Positions 45,355 through 54,238 of a stretch of DNA of 64,000 nt are shown in pieces. Positions within the stretch are counted from its first letter, which is position 1. The number at the start of each line of letters is the position of its first letter. The DNA is from Erythrobacter colymbi (GTDB lineage: Bacteria > Pseudomonadota > Alphaproteobacteria > Sphingomonadales > Sphingomonadaceae): contig NZ_MUYK01000001.1 of NCBI RefSeq assembly GCF_002155685.1, positions 558,001-622,000 of the forward strand, in the 5' to 3' direction. A program made the position numbers and the translations under genes. The notes below the pieces were generated by a model. That model saw only the letters and a program-made list of their open reading frames with translations. It made no database searches and had not been told where the DNA came from.

Positions 45355-46313
45355 GCGTCCACAAGCTGGGCATGGGCGGCCTCGATGGCAAGCCCCGGAT
45401 CGGCGGAGACGCGCACCTCGCGTCCCGTGCGGCGGGCGAGTTCGGCGAGCCATGCTTCCTTGAGCTTGGCCTTGAGCGCGGGGTGGACCGCGAGTTGCAG
45501 CACGCGCCCCCTGCCGCCCGCATCCGCCGCCAGCTCCGCGCGCCGCAAGGCCATGCGCGCGGCCATGCCGAGGCGGGCCGTCGCGAATCGGTGCAGCAGC
45601 GAGGGGCCTGTGAGCCGCGCGACGATCTGGACGAAGCCGAAGCCGTTCATAGCGGTGCGCTCATGCGGAAAGGCGCCGAGCGCCGCCTCCAGCGCCGCAT
45701 CGACCGCGCGGCGATCTTCCTTGGTTGCGAGCGTCGGGAAATCGATGCCGATATTCCCGCCAAGGTCGAACCACGCCAGCGCCTGCGCGATGGCCGGGAC
45801 GGCTGCCAGCGCCACTTCGCGCGGCGCGCCGATCCCGTCGATGTCGATTACGGTCATGGCCGGGGTGACACTGACGAGAATCTCGCCGTTGGGAAAAGCG
45901 ATGCTGCCCGAAGAAGCGGCGTGCCACACCTCGTCCCACAGGTCAGCGGGGAAGCGCCTGACGATGCGCCCTTCCGGCCATCCCGGGGCGGGGGAGGGCG
46001 CATCCGCCCCCGCGACCCGCGCCTGCGCGCGCTTCAGCCGCCCGCGCTCGGCCAACGCCGCGCGGGTGATGACGAGATCGAGGCTCTGACCCTCCGTCAC
46101 CTGCGGCGGCAAGTGATCGACCAGCGCCTCGATGCCGCCATCGAGCTGCGCGACCCCGCGGCGCGTGCCCTTGAGCTTGGCGGTGAGCCTGCCGGTGGCG
46201 CGCGCGCCTGCGGCAAGCTCGCCCGGCCACATCAGCTTCGCGGCCAGCACACGCTCGCCCTCGACCAGCAGCCCGCGGGTCTCGCCGATGCCTTCTTCGA
46301 TGAGCCAGTTCAC
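45351..46313 (-). CDS. Ribonuclease E/G-like protein
   Basis: A 320-residue protein with the catalytic-core features of the RNase E/G family but much shorter than RNase E and without its long scaffold tail. It begins VNWLIEEGIGETRGLLVEGERVLAA. It keeps the metal-site strand VIDIDG, the NIGIDFPTL stretch (Asp in the DNase I-like subdomain) and the RTAMNGFGFVQIVARLTGPSLL segment. The S1 domain appears reduced and no zinc-link CPxC is evident, so activity is uncertain. GTG at 46313 with GAGG was chosen over GTG at 46343. It is translationally coupled to yacG. Confidence 0.82.
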   Translation of the reverse strand: MNWLIEEGIGETRGLLVEGERVLAAKLMWPGELAAGARATGRLTAKLKGTRRGVAQLDGGIEALVDHLPPQVTEGQSLDLVITRAALAERGRLKRAQARVAGADAPSPAPGWPEGRIVRRFPADLWDEVWHAASSGSIAFPNGEILVSVTPAMTVIDIDGIGAPREVALAAVPAIAQALAWFDLGGNIGIDFPTLATKEDRRAVDAALEAALGAFPHERTAMNGFGFVQIVARLTGPSLLHRFATARLGMAARMALRRAELAADAGGRGRVLQLAVHPALKAKLKEAWLAELARRTGREVRVSADPGLAIEAAHAQLVDA

Positions 46314-46442
46314 GAGCGAGCCTCGGCGGTAGTGAAGGCCCACCCCGCTGCGACTAGGCCGCTACGCGACCAAGTCTCGCTTCCCTCCCGCTTGCCCCCG
46401 GCTCGGTGGCCGGGGCAGGTATCGGAGTTGGGGGTGGGCAAG

Positions 46443-47015
46443 TCACCCAATCGCAAACCCCGCTGCCTTGAGCAGCGCCCTCGTGTGATAGAGCGGCAGG
46501 CCCATCACGCCCGAATGGCTGCCTCTGATCCACGCGATCAGGCCCTCGGCCGCGCCCTGGATGGCATAGCCGCCCGCCTTCCCGCGCCATTCGCCGCCCG
46601 CGAGATAGGCGGCGACTTCCTCAGGCGAGAGCCGCTTGAAGCACACCACCGTCTCGTCGAGGCGTTCCCTCAGTGTGCCGTCAGGAGCGCGCAGCACGAC
46701 GCTCGAGAGCACCTGATGCCGCCGCCCGCTCATCAGTTCGAGGCAGGCGCGCGCTTCGGCTTGGTCTTCCGTCTTGGGAAGGATGCGGCGGCCCACGGCT
46801 ACCACCGTGTCGCCCGCCAGCACGAACCCGGGGGCCTCGACCGCCAGCGCCTTCTCGCGCCCCATGCGCAGGGCATAGGCTCGGGGGAGTTCGCCCTTGA
46901 GCGGAGTCTCGTCGATATCGGCTGGCGTCACGGCGTCAGGCGCGAGGCCCAGCCGCGCGAGCAGTTCGCGCCGCCGGGGCGAGGCCGAGGCCAGTGTCAG
47001 ATGAAGGGCGCCCAT
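46443..47015 (-). CDS. Maf family nucleotide pyrophosphatase
   Basis: A 190-residue Maf protein that hydrolyses non-canonical or canonical NTPs to NMP and PPi. The signature LASASPRRRELLARLGL is at the N-terminus, and FVLAGDTVVAVGRRILPKTEDQAEARACLELMSGRRHQVLS carries the catalytic Asp and Lys. YAIQGAAEGLIAWIRGSHSGVMGLPLY closes the pocket. The subtype (dTTP/UTP or 7-methyl-GTP) cannot be set with confidence. It lies 18 bp after infA and 129 bp before the RNase gene. Confidence 0.92.
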   Translation of the reverse strand: MGALHLTLASASPRRRELLARLGLAPDAVTPADIDETPLKGELPRAYALRMGREKALAVEAPGFVLAGDTVVAVGRRILPKTEDQAEARACLELMSGRRHQVLSSVVLRAPDGTLRERLDETVVCFKRLSPEEVAAYLAGGEWRGKAGGYAIQGAAEGLIAWIRGSHSGVMGLPLYHTRALLKAAGFAIG

Positions 47016-47033
47016 CGGGGCCGCCGCAGGAAA

Positions 47034-47279
47034 TTACTGCGGGCCGGGGCCGCCGCGACCCGGCATGAAGCGGTAGGTGATGCGCGCCTTGGTCAGGTCA
47101 TAAGGGGTGAGTTCGCACAGCACTTCATCACCCACCAGCACGCGGATGCGGTTCTTGCGCATCTTGCCCGCGGTGTGCCCCAGCACTTCATGGCCGTTTT
47201 CAAGCTCCACCCGGAACATCGCATTGGGCAGCAACTCAACCACGCGCCCGCGCATTTCGAGGAGTTCTTCCTTGGCCAT
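47034..47279 (-). CDS. infA: Translation initiation factor IF-1
   Basis: An 81-residue IF-1, a single S1/OB-fold domain that binds the ribosomal A site. The sequence [53 protein letters not shown] is typical, with an extended Gly-rich C-terminus (GRGGPGPQ) beyond the usual 72 residues. AAAGGGAA lies upstream of the ATG. It is the first gene of the maf/RNase/yacG block. The 238-bp divergent gap to the next receptor gene holds no gene I can see. Confidence 0.96.
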   Translation of the reverse strand: MAKEELLEMRGRVVELLPNAMFRVELENGHEVLGHTAGKMRKNRIRVLVGDEVLCELTPYDLTKARITYRFMPGRGGPGPQ

Positions 47280-47517
47280 GTATTCCCTTTGGTTTTCGTT
47301 GCGGCGCACAATACGCCCGTCGATTGCTGGCCGCGCTTTAGCGATGCGGGAACCAAAAGGGAAGGCTCGTGCGTTAGGCGGATGATCCACACGATTTTGC
47401 GGACAGGTTCCGGCCGGGCGCGCCCCGCATCCGGCCACGATCAGACCGCGTAAACCGATGGCCCCAAGGGAGCGGTAACAAGCCGCCCCGGCACAAGACA
47501 AAGACTGAAGGGACCCG

Positions 47518-50500
47518 ATGAACCTCTCCCCGCTTTCCCGCGCGATGCTGCGCACCGGCACCTGTGCCCTAGGCCTTGCCGTGGCTCTGCCGCTCGCAGC
47601 CGAGGCGACGACGGCATCGTCCACCCAGCCCCAGCCCGAACCCGCGGTGCAGCCCCAGGAGGAAGAGCCCGAAAGCGCGAGCGACACCGGCTCCACCAAC
47701 GAAATTATCGTGCGCGCCGGCCGCCTGCGCGGGCAGCTGTTCGTGGAACAGGCGCCGCTGCTCCAGCTCGACGAGACCGCGATCGCGGCCGAAGGCGTCA
47801 CCTCGATCACCGATCTCATCGCCCAGATTAGCGCCCGCACCGGCTCCGCGCGCGGGCGCGGCGGCGGTGGGCAGCCGGTCATTCTGGTGAACGGCATCCG
47901 CATCGGTTCCTTCCGCGAATTCGCCAACTACCCGCCCGAAGCCCTCGCCAAGGTCGAGGTCTTCCCCGAGGAAGTCGCCCAGCGCTTCGGCTTTCCGCCC
48001 GATCGCCGCGTGATCAACCTGATCCTCAAGGACAATTACTCCAACCGTCAGGCCGATCTCGAATTCGAGGCGCCCTCGCGCGGGGGCTACAGCCGCAACG
48101 AGCAACAGCTCGGCATCCTCAAGATCGCCAACGGGGGGCGGATCAACGCCAATATCCGGGTGGAGGACGCGACCCTGCTGACCGAGGCGGAGCGCAATGT
48201 GCCGCAGACCGCCGGCTCGCAATCGGCGGTCGCGGGCGATCCCGATCAGGCAGACTATCGCAGCCTGCTGGCAGATACCTTCGGCCTCGATGCCAATATC
48301 TCCTGGGCCAAGGCCTATATCGAGAGCGGCACCTCGGTCAGCGCCAACCTCAACTACGCGCGCGAGGAAAGCCGCAGCCTCGACGGGCTCAACACCGTCG
48401 TGCTGCGCCGCAACCCGGCCGATACGGGCACGCTGCGGACCTTCGGCGAGGAAACCCCGCTCGCGCGGCGCACCTCGAGCGATACGGTCTCGGTCGCGGG
48501 CTCGATCACCAAGCCGGTCAATGCCTTCCGCCTGACCAGCACCTTTGACGGCTCCTTCGCCGAGAGCGAGACCGAGATCGACCGGCGCCTGAGCCCGGCG
48601 CAGCTGGCGGTGTTCCAGAACGCCGCGTTGGCCGGCACGCTGGCGGTAACCGGCGATCTGCCGGGCAACACTGCCGCGGGCTTCGACACCGCGCGCAGCC
48701 GCGTCATCAGCGGCTCCTCGCTCACGACGCTCGAAGGCGGATTGGCCGAGCTTCCCGCAGGCGAATTGCGCGCGACCTTCGATGTCGGCCTCAACTGGCA
48801 GCGCATCGAAAGCGCCGACACGCGTTCGGCCACGGCAGCAACGCTGACCCGCCGCAACCTTTCGACCGGGGCGAACCTCGTGGTGCCGCTGACCAGCGAG
48901 CGCGAGGAATTCCTCGATGCGCTCGGCGACTTCACGCTCAACCTTCAGGCGGGCGTCGAGGATCTCAGCGATTTCGGCGTGCTGGGCGACTGGAACGCCG
49001 GGGTGACGTGGAAGCCGGTCGATGGCCTCGACCTGTCGGCGACCTATATCTGGCGCGAAGTGGCGCCGGGGCTGGCGGCGCTCGGCAATCCGCAGGTCAC
49101 CAATTTCAACGTCCCCGTGTTCGATCTGTCGCGCGGCGAGACGGTGCTGGCCGAGGTGGTGACGGGCGGCAATCCCGATCTGCCGGCCGAAACCCAGCGC
49201 GACTGGAAGTTCTCGGCCAACTGGGAGCTGCCGTTCTGGGAGAATTCGCGCCTCAGCGTCGATTACATCCGCAACCGTTCGGACAATGTCGTCAGCGCCT
49301 TCCCGCAGATCACCTCCGAGATCGAGGCGGCCTTCCCGGGCCGCGTCACGCGTGACGCCAATGGCCGGATCGTGCGGGTCGACCGGCGCTCGGTGAGCTT
49401 TGCCGAGACGCGGGCGAACCGCATCCAGTTCACCTTCTCGACCAATGGCAGCATCGGCGCGGGCGAGGGCGGTGGCGGCTTCGGCGGCCCGGGTGGTGGC
49501 GGCGGCGGTCGCTTCGGCGGCGGCGGTGGTGGTGCTGGCGGCGGTGCTCCGGCGGCGGCTCCTGCGCAGCCTGCTCCGCCCACGACCGGCGCTCCGGCGG
49601 CTCCCCAGGCCGGCGGCCCGCCCGCGGGCGGCTTCGGCGGCGGTTTTGCCCCGACCCCCGAGCAGCGCGAGCAGTTCATGGCCTTCCGCGCGCGGCTGTG
49701 CGCCGATGACGGGCAGGCCTTCCTCGAAAAGCTGGTCGCCGCGATCGACAGCGGGGCGGATATTTCCAAGGAATATCCCGGCATCGACCCCTCGCGGCTT
49801 GCCCCGATGCTCTCGCGGATGCGCGGGGCGGACGGGAAGATCGATCCGGCGCGGCTGGCCTCGTTCCGCACCCGCATCTGTTCCTTCGACCCCGCGATGA
49901 TGGGCGGCGGCGCACCCGGGGCTGCTCCGGGCGGCGCACCGGCTGGCGGGCCGGGCGCTCCGGCGCAGGGCGGTATGCCGCCCCAGTTCGCCGCCTTCCG
50001 CGAGCGGGCCTGCGGGCCGGACGGCGACGCGGCGATCAGGGCGCTGATCGGCAAGATCGAGCGCGGCGAGGACATCTCGGCCGAGCTTCCCGGCGTCGAC
50101 CCCGCCTTCATCAAGATGGCGCTCGACCGATCGCGCCTGCCTGACGGCACGCTCCCGCCCGAGGCGATCACGCGCTTCAAGGACCGCTTCTGCGCGGCTC
50201 CCGCTCCGGCAGGCGCGGGCGGCGGTGCCCCCGGCGGCGGCGCGCCTGCGGGCGGCCCGGCGTTCAACCCGCTCGCCCAGCGCAGCTTCCCGGGCTGGCG
50301 CTATTTCTTCAACCTGACCCACACGATCGAGCTCGCCAACGAGATCCTGATCGCCCCCGGTCTCGATCCGCTCGACCAGCTCGACGGCGAGGCGACCGGC
50401 GCCTTCGGCCAGCCGCGCCATTCGAGCCGGTTGGAAGCGGGCCTGTTCGGCAAGGGCATGGGCTTCCGCCTGTCGGGCATCTACACCGGCTCCACCCGCC

Positions 50501-50763
50501 TCGACGGGGCGGTGGGGACGACCGACCTGTTCTTCGACGACATCGTCACCTTCAATCTGCGCGTCTTTGCCAACATGGGCGAGATCACGGGCAAGAACGA
50601 AGGCTTCCTCAAGGACTTCCGCGTCAGCCTCGTGGCCGACAACCTGTTCGACGCGCAGCGCCGCGTGCGGGATTCAAACGGGGTCACGCCGGTCAATTAC
50701 AACGCCTTCGTGATCGACCCGCTGGGGCTTTATCTGGGCGTTGATCTGCGGAAGTTGTTCTGA
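47518..50763 (+). CDS. TonB-dependent receptor with embedded Cys-repeat domain
   Basis: A 1081-residue outer-membrane receptor. A signal peptide and Pro/Glu linker lead to a TonB-box-like EIIVRAG, then a plug domain (60-170: [59 protein letters not shown]). The barrel runs to about residue 643. Between 644 and 915 is an insert: a Gly-rich linker, repeat 1 (711-793), a Gly/Ala/Pro linker, repeat 2 (822-894) and another linker. The barrel then resumes ([16 protein letters not shown]). Each repeat has FRxRxC...DG, DISxExPGxDP and a second Cys. Substrate and repeat function are unknown. AAGGGA precedes the ATG. Confidence 0.88.
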   Translation: MNLSPLSRAMLRTGTCALGLAVALPLAAEATTASSTQPQPEPAVQPQEEEPESASDTGSTNEIIVRAGRLRGQLFVEQAPLLQLDETAIAAEGVTSITDLIAQISARTGSARGRGGGGQPVILVNGIRIGSFREFANYPPEALAKVEVFPEEVAQRFGFPPDRRVINLILKDNYSNRQADLEFEAPSRGGYSRNEQQLGILKIANGGRINANIRVEDATLLTEAERNVPQTAGSQSAVAGDPDQADYRSLLADTFGLDANISWAKAYIESGTSVSANLNYAREESRSLDGLNTVVLRRNPADTGTLRTFGEETPLARRTSSDTVSVAGSITKPVNAFRLTSTFDGSFAESETEIDRRLSPAQLAVFQNAALAGTLAVTGDLPGNTAAGFDTARSRVISGSSLTTLEGGLAELPAGELRATFDVGLNWQRIESADTRSATAATLTRRNLSTGANLVVPLTSEREEFLDALGDFTLNLQAGVEDLSDFGVLGDWNAGVTWKPVDGLDLSATYIWREVAPGLAALGNPQVTNFNVPVFDLSRGETVLAEVVTGGNPDLPAETQRDWKFSANWELPFWENSRLSVDYIRNRSDNVVSAFPQITSEIEAAFPGRVTRDANGRIVRVDRRSVSFAETRANRIQFTFSTNGSIGAGEGGGGFGGPGGGGGGRFGGGGGGAGGGAPAAAPAQPAPPTTGAPAAPQAGGPPAGGFGGGFAPTPEQREQFMAFRARLCADDGQAFLEKLVAAIDSGADISKEYPGIDPSRLAPMLSRMRGADGKIDPARLASFRTRICSFDPAMMGGGAPGAAPGGAPAGGPGAPAQGGMPPQFAAFRERACGPDGDAAIRALIGKIERGEDISAELPGVDPAFIKMALDRSRLPDGTLPPEAITRFKDRFCAAPAPAGAGGGAPGGGAPAGGPAFNPLAQRSFPGWRYFFNLTHTIELANEILIAPGLDPLDQLDGEATGAFGQPRHSSRLEAGLFGKGMGFRLSGIYTGSTRLDGAVGTTDLFFDDIVTFNLRVFANMGEITGKNEGFLKDFRVSLVADNLFDAQRRVRDSNGVTPVNYNAFVIDPLGLYLGVDLRKLF

Positions 50764-50771
50764 CGATCTTC

Positions 50772-50791
50772 CCCCTCCCCTCGGGGAGGGG
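50772..50791. terminator. Hairpin between convergent receptor and flavoprotein genes
   Basis: CCCCTCCCC-TC-GGGGAGGGG is a perfect 9-bp palindrome in the 33-bp gap between two convergent stops. There is no T-run on the plus side, so it is terminator-like by position and may serve both strands. Confidence 0.5.
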
Positions 50792-50796
50792 AGCGG

Positions 50797-51990
50797 TCAG
50801 CGCTTGGCCTCCGCCAGCGCCTCGGCGCAGGCGTGGGCGCTCGCCCAGGCCCACTGGAAATTGTAGCCGCCGAGCCAGCCGGTGACGTCCACCGCCTCGC
50901 CGATGGCATAGAGGCCGGGCACCCTGGCCGCTTCCATCGTCCGGCTCGAAAGTTCCGCCGTAGCGATCCCTCCCGCGGTCACTTCCGCCTTGGCATAGCC
51001 TTCGGTGCCGTTGGGGGCGAAGCGCCAGTCGGCGAGCTTCGCCTGCGCGGCGCGCAGGTCCTTGTCGCCGCAGTTGCCGAGTTCGCGCTCCAGAGCGAGC
51101 CGGTCGGCCAGCGCATCGGCCAGCCGTGCGGGCAGACGCTCCCTCAAGAGCGTGCGCAAATGCGCGCGGGGGCGGTCGCGCTTGGCTGCGATCAGCCAGT
51201 CGCTCGCGGCATCGGGGAGAAAGGTGATCCCCACCGGCTCGCCGTGCCGCCAGTAACTCGACACCTGCAAGATCGCCGGGCCCGAGAGCCCCTTGTGCGT
51301 GAACAGCGCCGCCTCGGCGAATTCCGCCTTGCCCGCTCGCGCCAGCACCGGCGCGGCGACGCCTGACAGCTCGCGGAACAGCGCATCCTCGCCCCCCAGC
51401 GTCAGCGGGACCAAGGCAGGGCGCGGCTCGACCACCTTGAGGCCGAATTGTCGCGCCAGCCGGAAGGCAAAGTCGCTCGCGCCCATCTTGGGGATCGAAG
51501 GCCCGCCGGTGGCGATCACCAGCGCAGGAGCGGCCCATGCGCGGCCATCGGCGGCGGTGACGGTGAAGCAGCCATCCGCGCCCCGCGCAACATCGGCCAC
51601 ATCGACCCCGCAAGTGAGGGTCACGCGATCGGGCGGACACTCGCCCATCAGCATCGCCACGATCTGCTTCGCCGAGCCATCGCAGAACAGCTGCCCCAGC
51701 GTCTTCTCGTGCCACGCGATGCCGTGGCGATCGACCAGCGCGATGAAATCCGCAGGCGTGTAGCGGGCGAGCGCGCTCTTGGCGAAATGGGGGTTGGCGC
51801 TGAGGTAGTTGGCAGGCCCCGCACTCAGATTGGTGAAGTTGCACCGCCCCCCGCCCGAGATCAGGATCTTCTTCCCCGGCGCCTCGGCCTTTTCGAGCAG
51901 CGCGACCTTGAGCCCGCGCTGGCCTGCCTGTCCGGCCGCAAACAGCCCGGCCGCGCCCGCGCCGAGGATGATGACGTCGCTCTGTTCCAC
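50797..51990 (-). CDS. HI0933-family flavoprotein (NAD(P)/FAD oxidoreductase)
   Basis: A 397-residue flavoprotein of the HI0933/YhiN family. The FAD loop is DVIILGAGAAGLFAAGQAG. ILISGGGRCNFTN is the family fingerprint, and LVIATGGPSIPKMGASDFAFRLARQFG is a second. The C-terminal FAD motif is GLYAIGEAVDVTGWLGGYNFQWAWASA. The reaction is unproven. GTG at 51990 gives the usual N-terminus directly at the FAD strand. The longer frame adds 30 residues across the divergent uvrC leader. Confidence 0.88.
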   Translation of the reverse strand: MEQSDVIILGAGAAGLFAAGQAGQRGLKVALLEKAEAPGKKILISGGGRCNFTNLSAGPANYLSANPHFAKSALARYTPADFIALVDRHGIAWHEKTLGQLFCDGSAKQIVAMLMGECPPDRVTLTCGVDVADVARGADGCFTVTAADGRAWAAPALVIATGGPSIPKMGASDFAFRLARQFGLKVVEPRPALVPLTLGGEDALFRELSGVAAPVLARAGKAEFAEAALFTHKGLSGPAILQVSSYWRHGEPVGITFLPDAASDWLIAAKRDRPRAHLRTLLRERLPARLADALADRLALERELGNCGDKDLRAAQAKLADWRFAPNGTEGYAKAEVTAGGIATAELSSRTMEAARVPGLYAIGEAVDVTGWLGGYNFQWAWASAHACAEALAEAKR

Positions 51991-52055
51991 GAACCTGCCG
52001 ATAGGGGGCCGCACGGCAATTGCCAATCGCCCCCCATCATCCCTATCTGGCGGGC

Positions 52056-54077
52056 ATGGCCCGAACCCCCGCCGGCACACCCCATGATCCCCGCGGTGCG
52101 GAGCGCTTCAACGAGGAGCGCGCCGCCTATACTGTTGCCAGCGCCCAGCCCGATCTCGAGGGCGGGGTGCAGGCGATCCGCGAGACGGTGAAGGTGCTGA
52201 AGCCCGTCCCCGGGGTCTACCGGATGCTCGATGCGCGGGGCGAGGTGCTCTATGTGGGCAAGGCGCGCAGCCTGAAGGCGCGGGTGGCGAACTACACCCA
52301 GATCGCCCAGCTATCGGGGCGTTTGCAGCGCATGGTCAGCCAGACCCGCGCGATGGAAATCGTCATCACCAATTCCGAGGCCGAGGCGCTGCTCTTGGAA
52401 GCGCAGCTCATCAAGCGCTTCCGGCCGCCGTTCAACGTGCTGCTGCGCGACGACAAGAGCTTTCCCTTCATCCTGCTGCGCGCCGATCACGCCTTCCCAC
52501 GCATCCAGAAGCACCGCGGCGCGCGGCGGGCCAAGGGCAATTACTACGGGCCGTTTGCGAGCGCAGGGAGCGTCAACACGACGCTGAACGCGCTGCAAAA
52601 GCTGTTCCTGCTGCGGAGTTGCACCGACAGCTTCTTCAACAATCGCGACCGGCCCTGCCTGCTCTACCAGATCAAGCGCTGCTCGGCGCCCTGCGTCGGG
52701 CGGATCGACGAGCCGGGCTATGACGCGCTGGTGCGGCAGGCGAAGGATTTCCTCTCGGGCAAATCGGGCGCGGTGCAGGCCGATCTCGAGCGGCAGATGG
52801 CGGAAGCCGCGCAGAACCTCGATTTCGAGACCGCCGCGATGCTGCGCGACCGGCTGCGGGCGGCGACCTTCATTCAGGGCTCGCAGGCGATCAATGCGCA
52901 AGGCTTGGGCGATGCGGACGTGTTCGCGCTCGCTGCCAAGAACGGGCAGATGAGCGTCCAGTCCTTCTTCATCCGCGGCGGGCAGAACTGGGGCCACCGC
53001 GCGCTCTTCCCGCGTCACACGGCGGACGTGGACGAGGCGCAGGTGCTCGCCGACGTGATGTTGCAATTCTACGAGGAAGTGCCCCCGCCGCCGACCATTC
53101 TGGTGGACCGCGAACTGCCCGAGGCCGAACTGATCGAGGCGGCCCTCTCTGAGCTGGCGGGGCGCAAGGTGCGGCTCTCGGTGCCCGAGCGCGGCGACCG
53201 GCGCAAGCTGATGGCGCAGGCGCAGAGGAATGCGGTCGAGGCGCTCGAGCGGCGCCTGGCCGAAACCGGCACCAAGGCGAAGATGAACCGCGAGCTGGCA
53301 GAGTTTCTGGAACTCGACGCGCCCCCGCAGCGGATCGAGGTCTATGACAACAGCCATATCCAGGGCAGCAAGGCCGTGGGCGCGATGATCGTGGCCGGGC
53401 CGGAGGGCTTCGAGAAGGGCCAGTACCGCAAGTTCAACATCCGCGAGGCGCAGACCAATGACGACTTCGCGATGATGCGCGAGGTGATGACGCGGCGGTT
53501 CCGGGCGTGGCGGGATGAGGAGGAAAGCTCCGTTCGTGTCGAGCGAAGTCGAGACACTGATGCATCGGACGGGTCTCTCGACTTCGCTCGAGACGAAAGG
53601 GGGAAGAGCCACGACACTGTACTTCCCGACCTGATCCTGATCGACGGGGGCAAAGGGCAGCTCTCCAGTGTCATGCGGGTGCTCGAGGAGATCGGCATCG
53701 ACGATGATGTCGCGGTGATCGGCATCGCCAAGGGGCCGCATCACGGGCGCGAGGGCCGCGAGGTGTTCCACTTCCCCGACGGGCGCGAGAAGATGCTTCC
53801 CGTCAATTCGCCGCTGCTGTTCCACTTGCAGAACCTGCGCGACGAGGTGCACCGCTTTGTCATCGGCGCGCACCGGGCCAAGCGCTCGAAGGCGATCACG
53901 GCGAGCCCGCTCGACGAGATTCCCGGCATCGGCCCGGCGCGCAAGCGCGCGCTGCTGCTGCACTTCGGCACGGCGAGCAAGGTGCGCGCGGCGGCGCTCG
54001 AAGACCTGCAACGCGCGCCCGGGGTAAGCGCGACGGTGGCGCGCAAGGTCTACGACTTCTACCACGCGGGCGGGTGA
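52056..54077 (+). CDS. uvrC: Excinuclease ABC subunit C, with in-frame repeat insertion
   Basis: A 673-residue UvrC that makes both cuts in nucleotide excision repair. The GIY-YIG nuclease is at GVYRM (53) and VLYVGKARSLKARV, the Cys-rich segment CLLYQIKRCSAPCVG follows, the UVR helix pair is LERQMAEAAQNLDFETAAMLRDRL, the RNase H-like nuclease has EVYDNSHIQG and LPDLILIDGGKGQL, and HhH motifs end the protein. About 30 extra residues (489-520, including VRVERSRDTDASDG and SLDFARDER) sit between RRFRAWRDEE and LPDLILIDGG. They are encoded by a palindromic repeat and keep the frame open. The start is MARTPAG at 52056. Confidence 0.94.
   Translation: MARTPAGTPHDPRGAERFNEERAAYTVASAQPDLEGGVQAIRETVKVLKPVPGVYRMLDARGEVLYVGKARSLKARVANYTQIAQLSGRLQRMVSQTRAMEIVITNSEAEALLLEAQLIKRFRPPFNVLLRDDKSFPFILLRADHAFPRIQKHRGARRAKGNYYGPFASAGSVNTTLNALQKLFLLRSCTDSFFNNRDRPCLLYQIKRCSAPCVGRIDEPGYDALVRQAKDFLSGKSGAVQADLERQMAEAAQNLDFETAAMLRDRLRAATFIQGSQAINAQGLGDADVFALAAKNGQMSVQSFFIRGGQNWGHRALFPRHTADVDEAQVLADVMLQFYEEVPPPPTILVDRELPEAELIEAALSELAGRKVRLSVPERGDRRKLMAQAQRNAVEALERRLAETGTKAKMNRELAEFLELDAPPQRIEVYDNSHIQGSKAVGAMIVAGPEGFEKGQYRKFNIREAQTNDDFAMMREVMTRRFRAWRDEEESSVRVERSRDTDASDGSLDFARDERGKSHDTVLPDLILIDGGKGQLSSVMRVLEEIGIDDDVAVIGIAKGPHHGREGREVFHFPDGREKMLPVNSPLLFHLQNLRDEVHRFVIGAHRAKRSKAITASPLDEIPGIGPARKRALLLHFGTASKVRAAALEDLQRAPGVSATVARKVYDFYHAGG
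53531..53599. repeat. Palindromic repeat inserted in frame in uvrC
   Basis: The left arm (53531-53556, core TCGAGCGAAGTCGAGACAC) and right arm (53573-53597, core TCTCGACTTCGCTCGAGA) are near-perfect inverted repeats around a 16-base loop. The arm sequence has the look of abundant sphingomonad REP-type elements. It lies wholly inside the uvrC reading frame. Copy number elsewhere cannot be seen here. Confidence 0.82.
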
Positions 54078-54111
54078 GGTTCGCCGGGGTCTCGCGTGGT
54101 GTCAGACGCGT

Positions 54112-54148
54112 CCAGACCCCCACCAGACCCCCACCAGACCCCCTCCAG
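54112..54148. repeat. Tandem 11-bp direct repeat, three and a third copies
   Basis: CCAGACCCCCA occurs at 54112 and 54123, then CCAGACCCCCT at 54134 and a partial CCAG at 54145. It lies between the uvrC stop and the third parS. The 11-bp period is about one helical turn. No function is known. Confidence 0.8.
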
Positions 54149-54164
54149 CGGGCGCTTTTTGCCG

Positions 54165-54180
54165 CGTTTCACGTGAAACA
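54165..54180. other. parS-like site, one mismatch
   Basis: CGTTTCACGTGAAACA differs from the parS consensus only in the first base. The inner 14 bp (54166-54179) are a perfect palindrome. It lies between uvrC and the terminator of the convergent OmpA gene. Confidence 0.8.
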
Positions 54181-54184
54181 ACGG

Positions 54185-54210
54185 AAAAGGGCGAGCCGCG
54201 CGGCTCGCCC
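54185..54210 (-). terminator. Intrinsic terminator of the OmpA-family gene
   Basis: GGGCGAGCCG-CG-CGGCTCGCCC (54189-54210) is a 10-bp perfect stem, followed on the minus strand by TTTT (54185-54188). It lies 28 bp after the OmpA-family stop. Confidence 0.82.
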
Positions 54211-54238
54211 TCCTTCGTCACCCGGTTGTGCGGCAGGC

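Noticed and set aside
47569..50421. A 950-residue open frame antisense to the second TonB receptor gene
   Set aside because: Its sequence is low-complexity Arg/Gly/Ala-rich and mirrors the codon bias of the receptor gene. No domain or ribosome site was seen. Long antisense frames are expected at this GC content.
54112..54148. CRISPR-like direct repeats
   Set aside because: Repeats are 11 bp with no spacers and no cas genes nearby. They are a simple tandem repeat.
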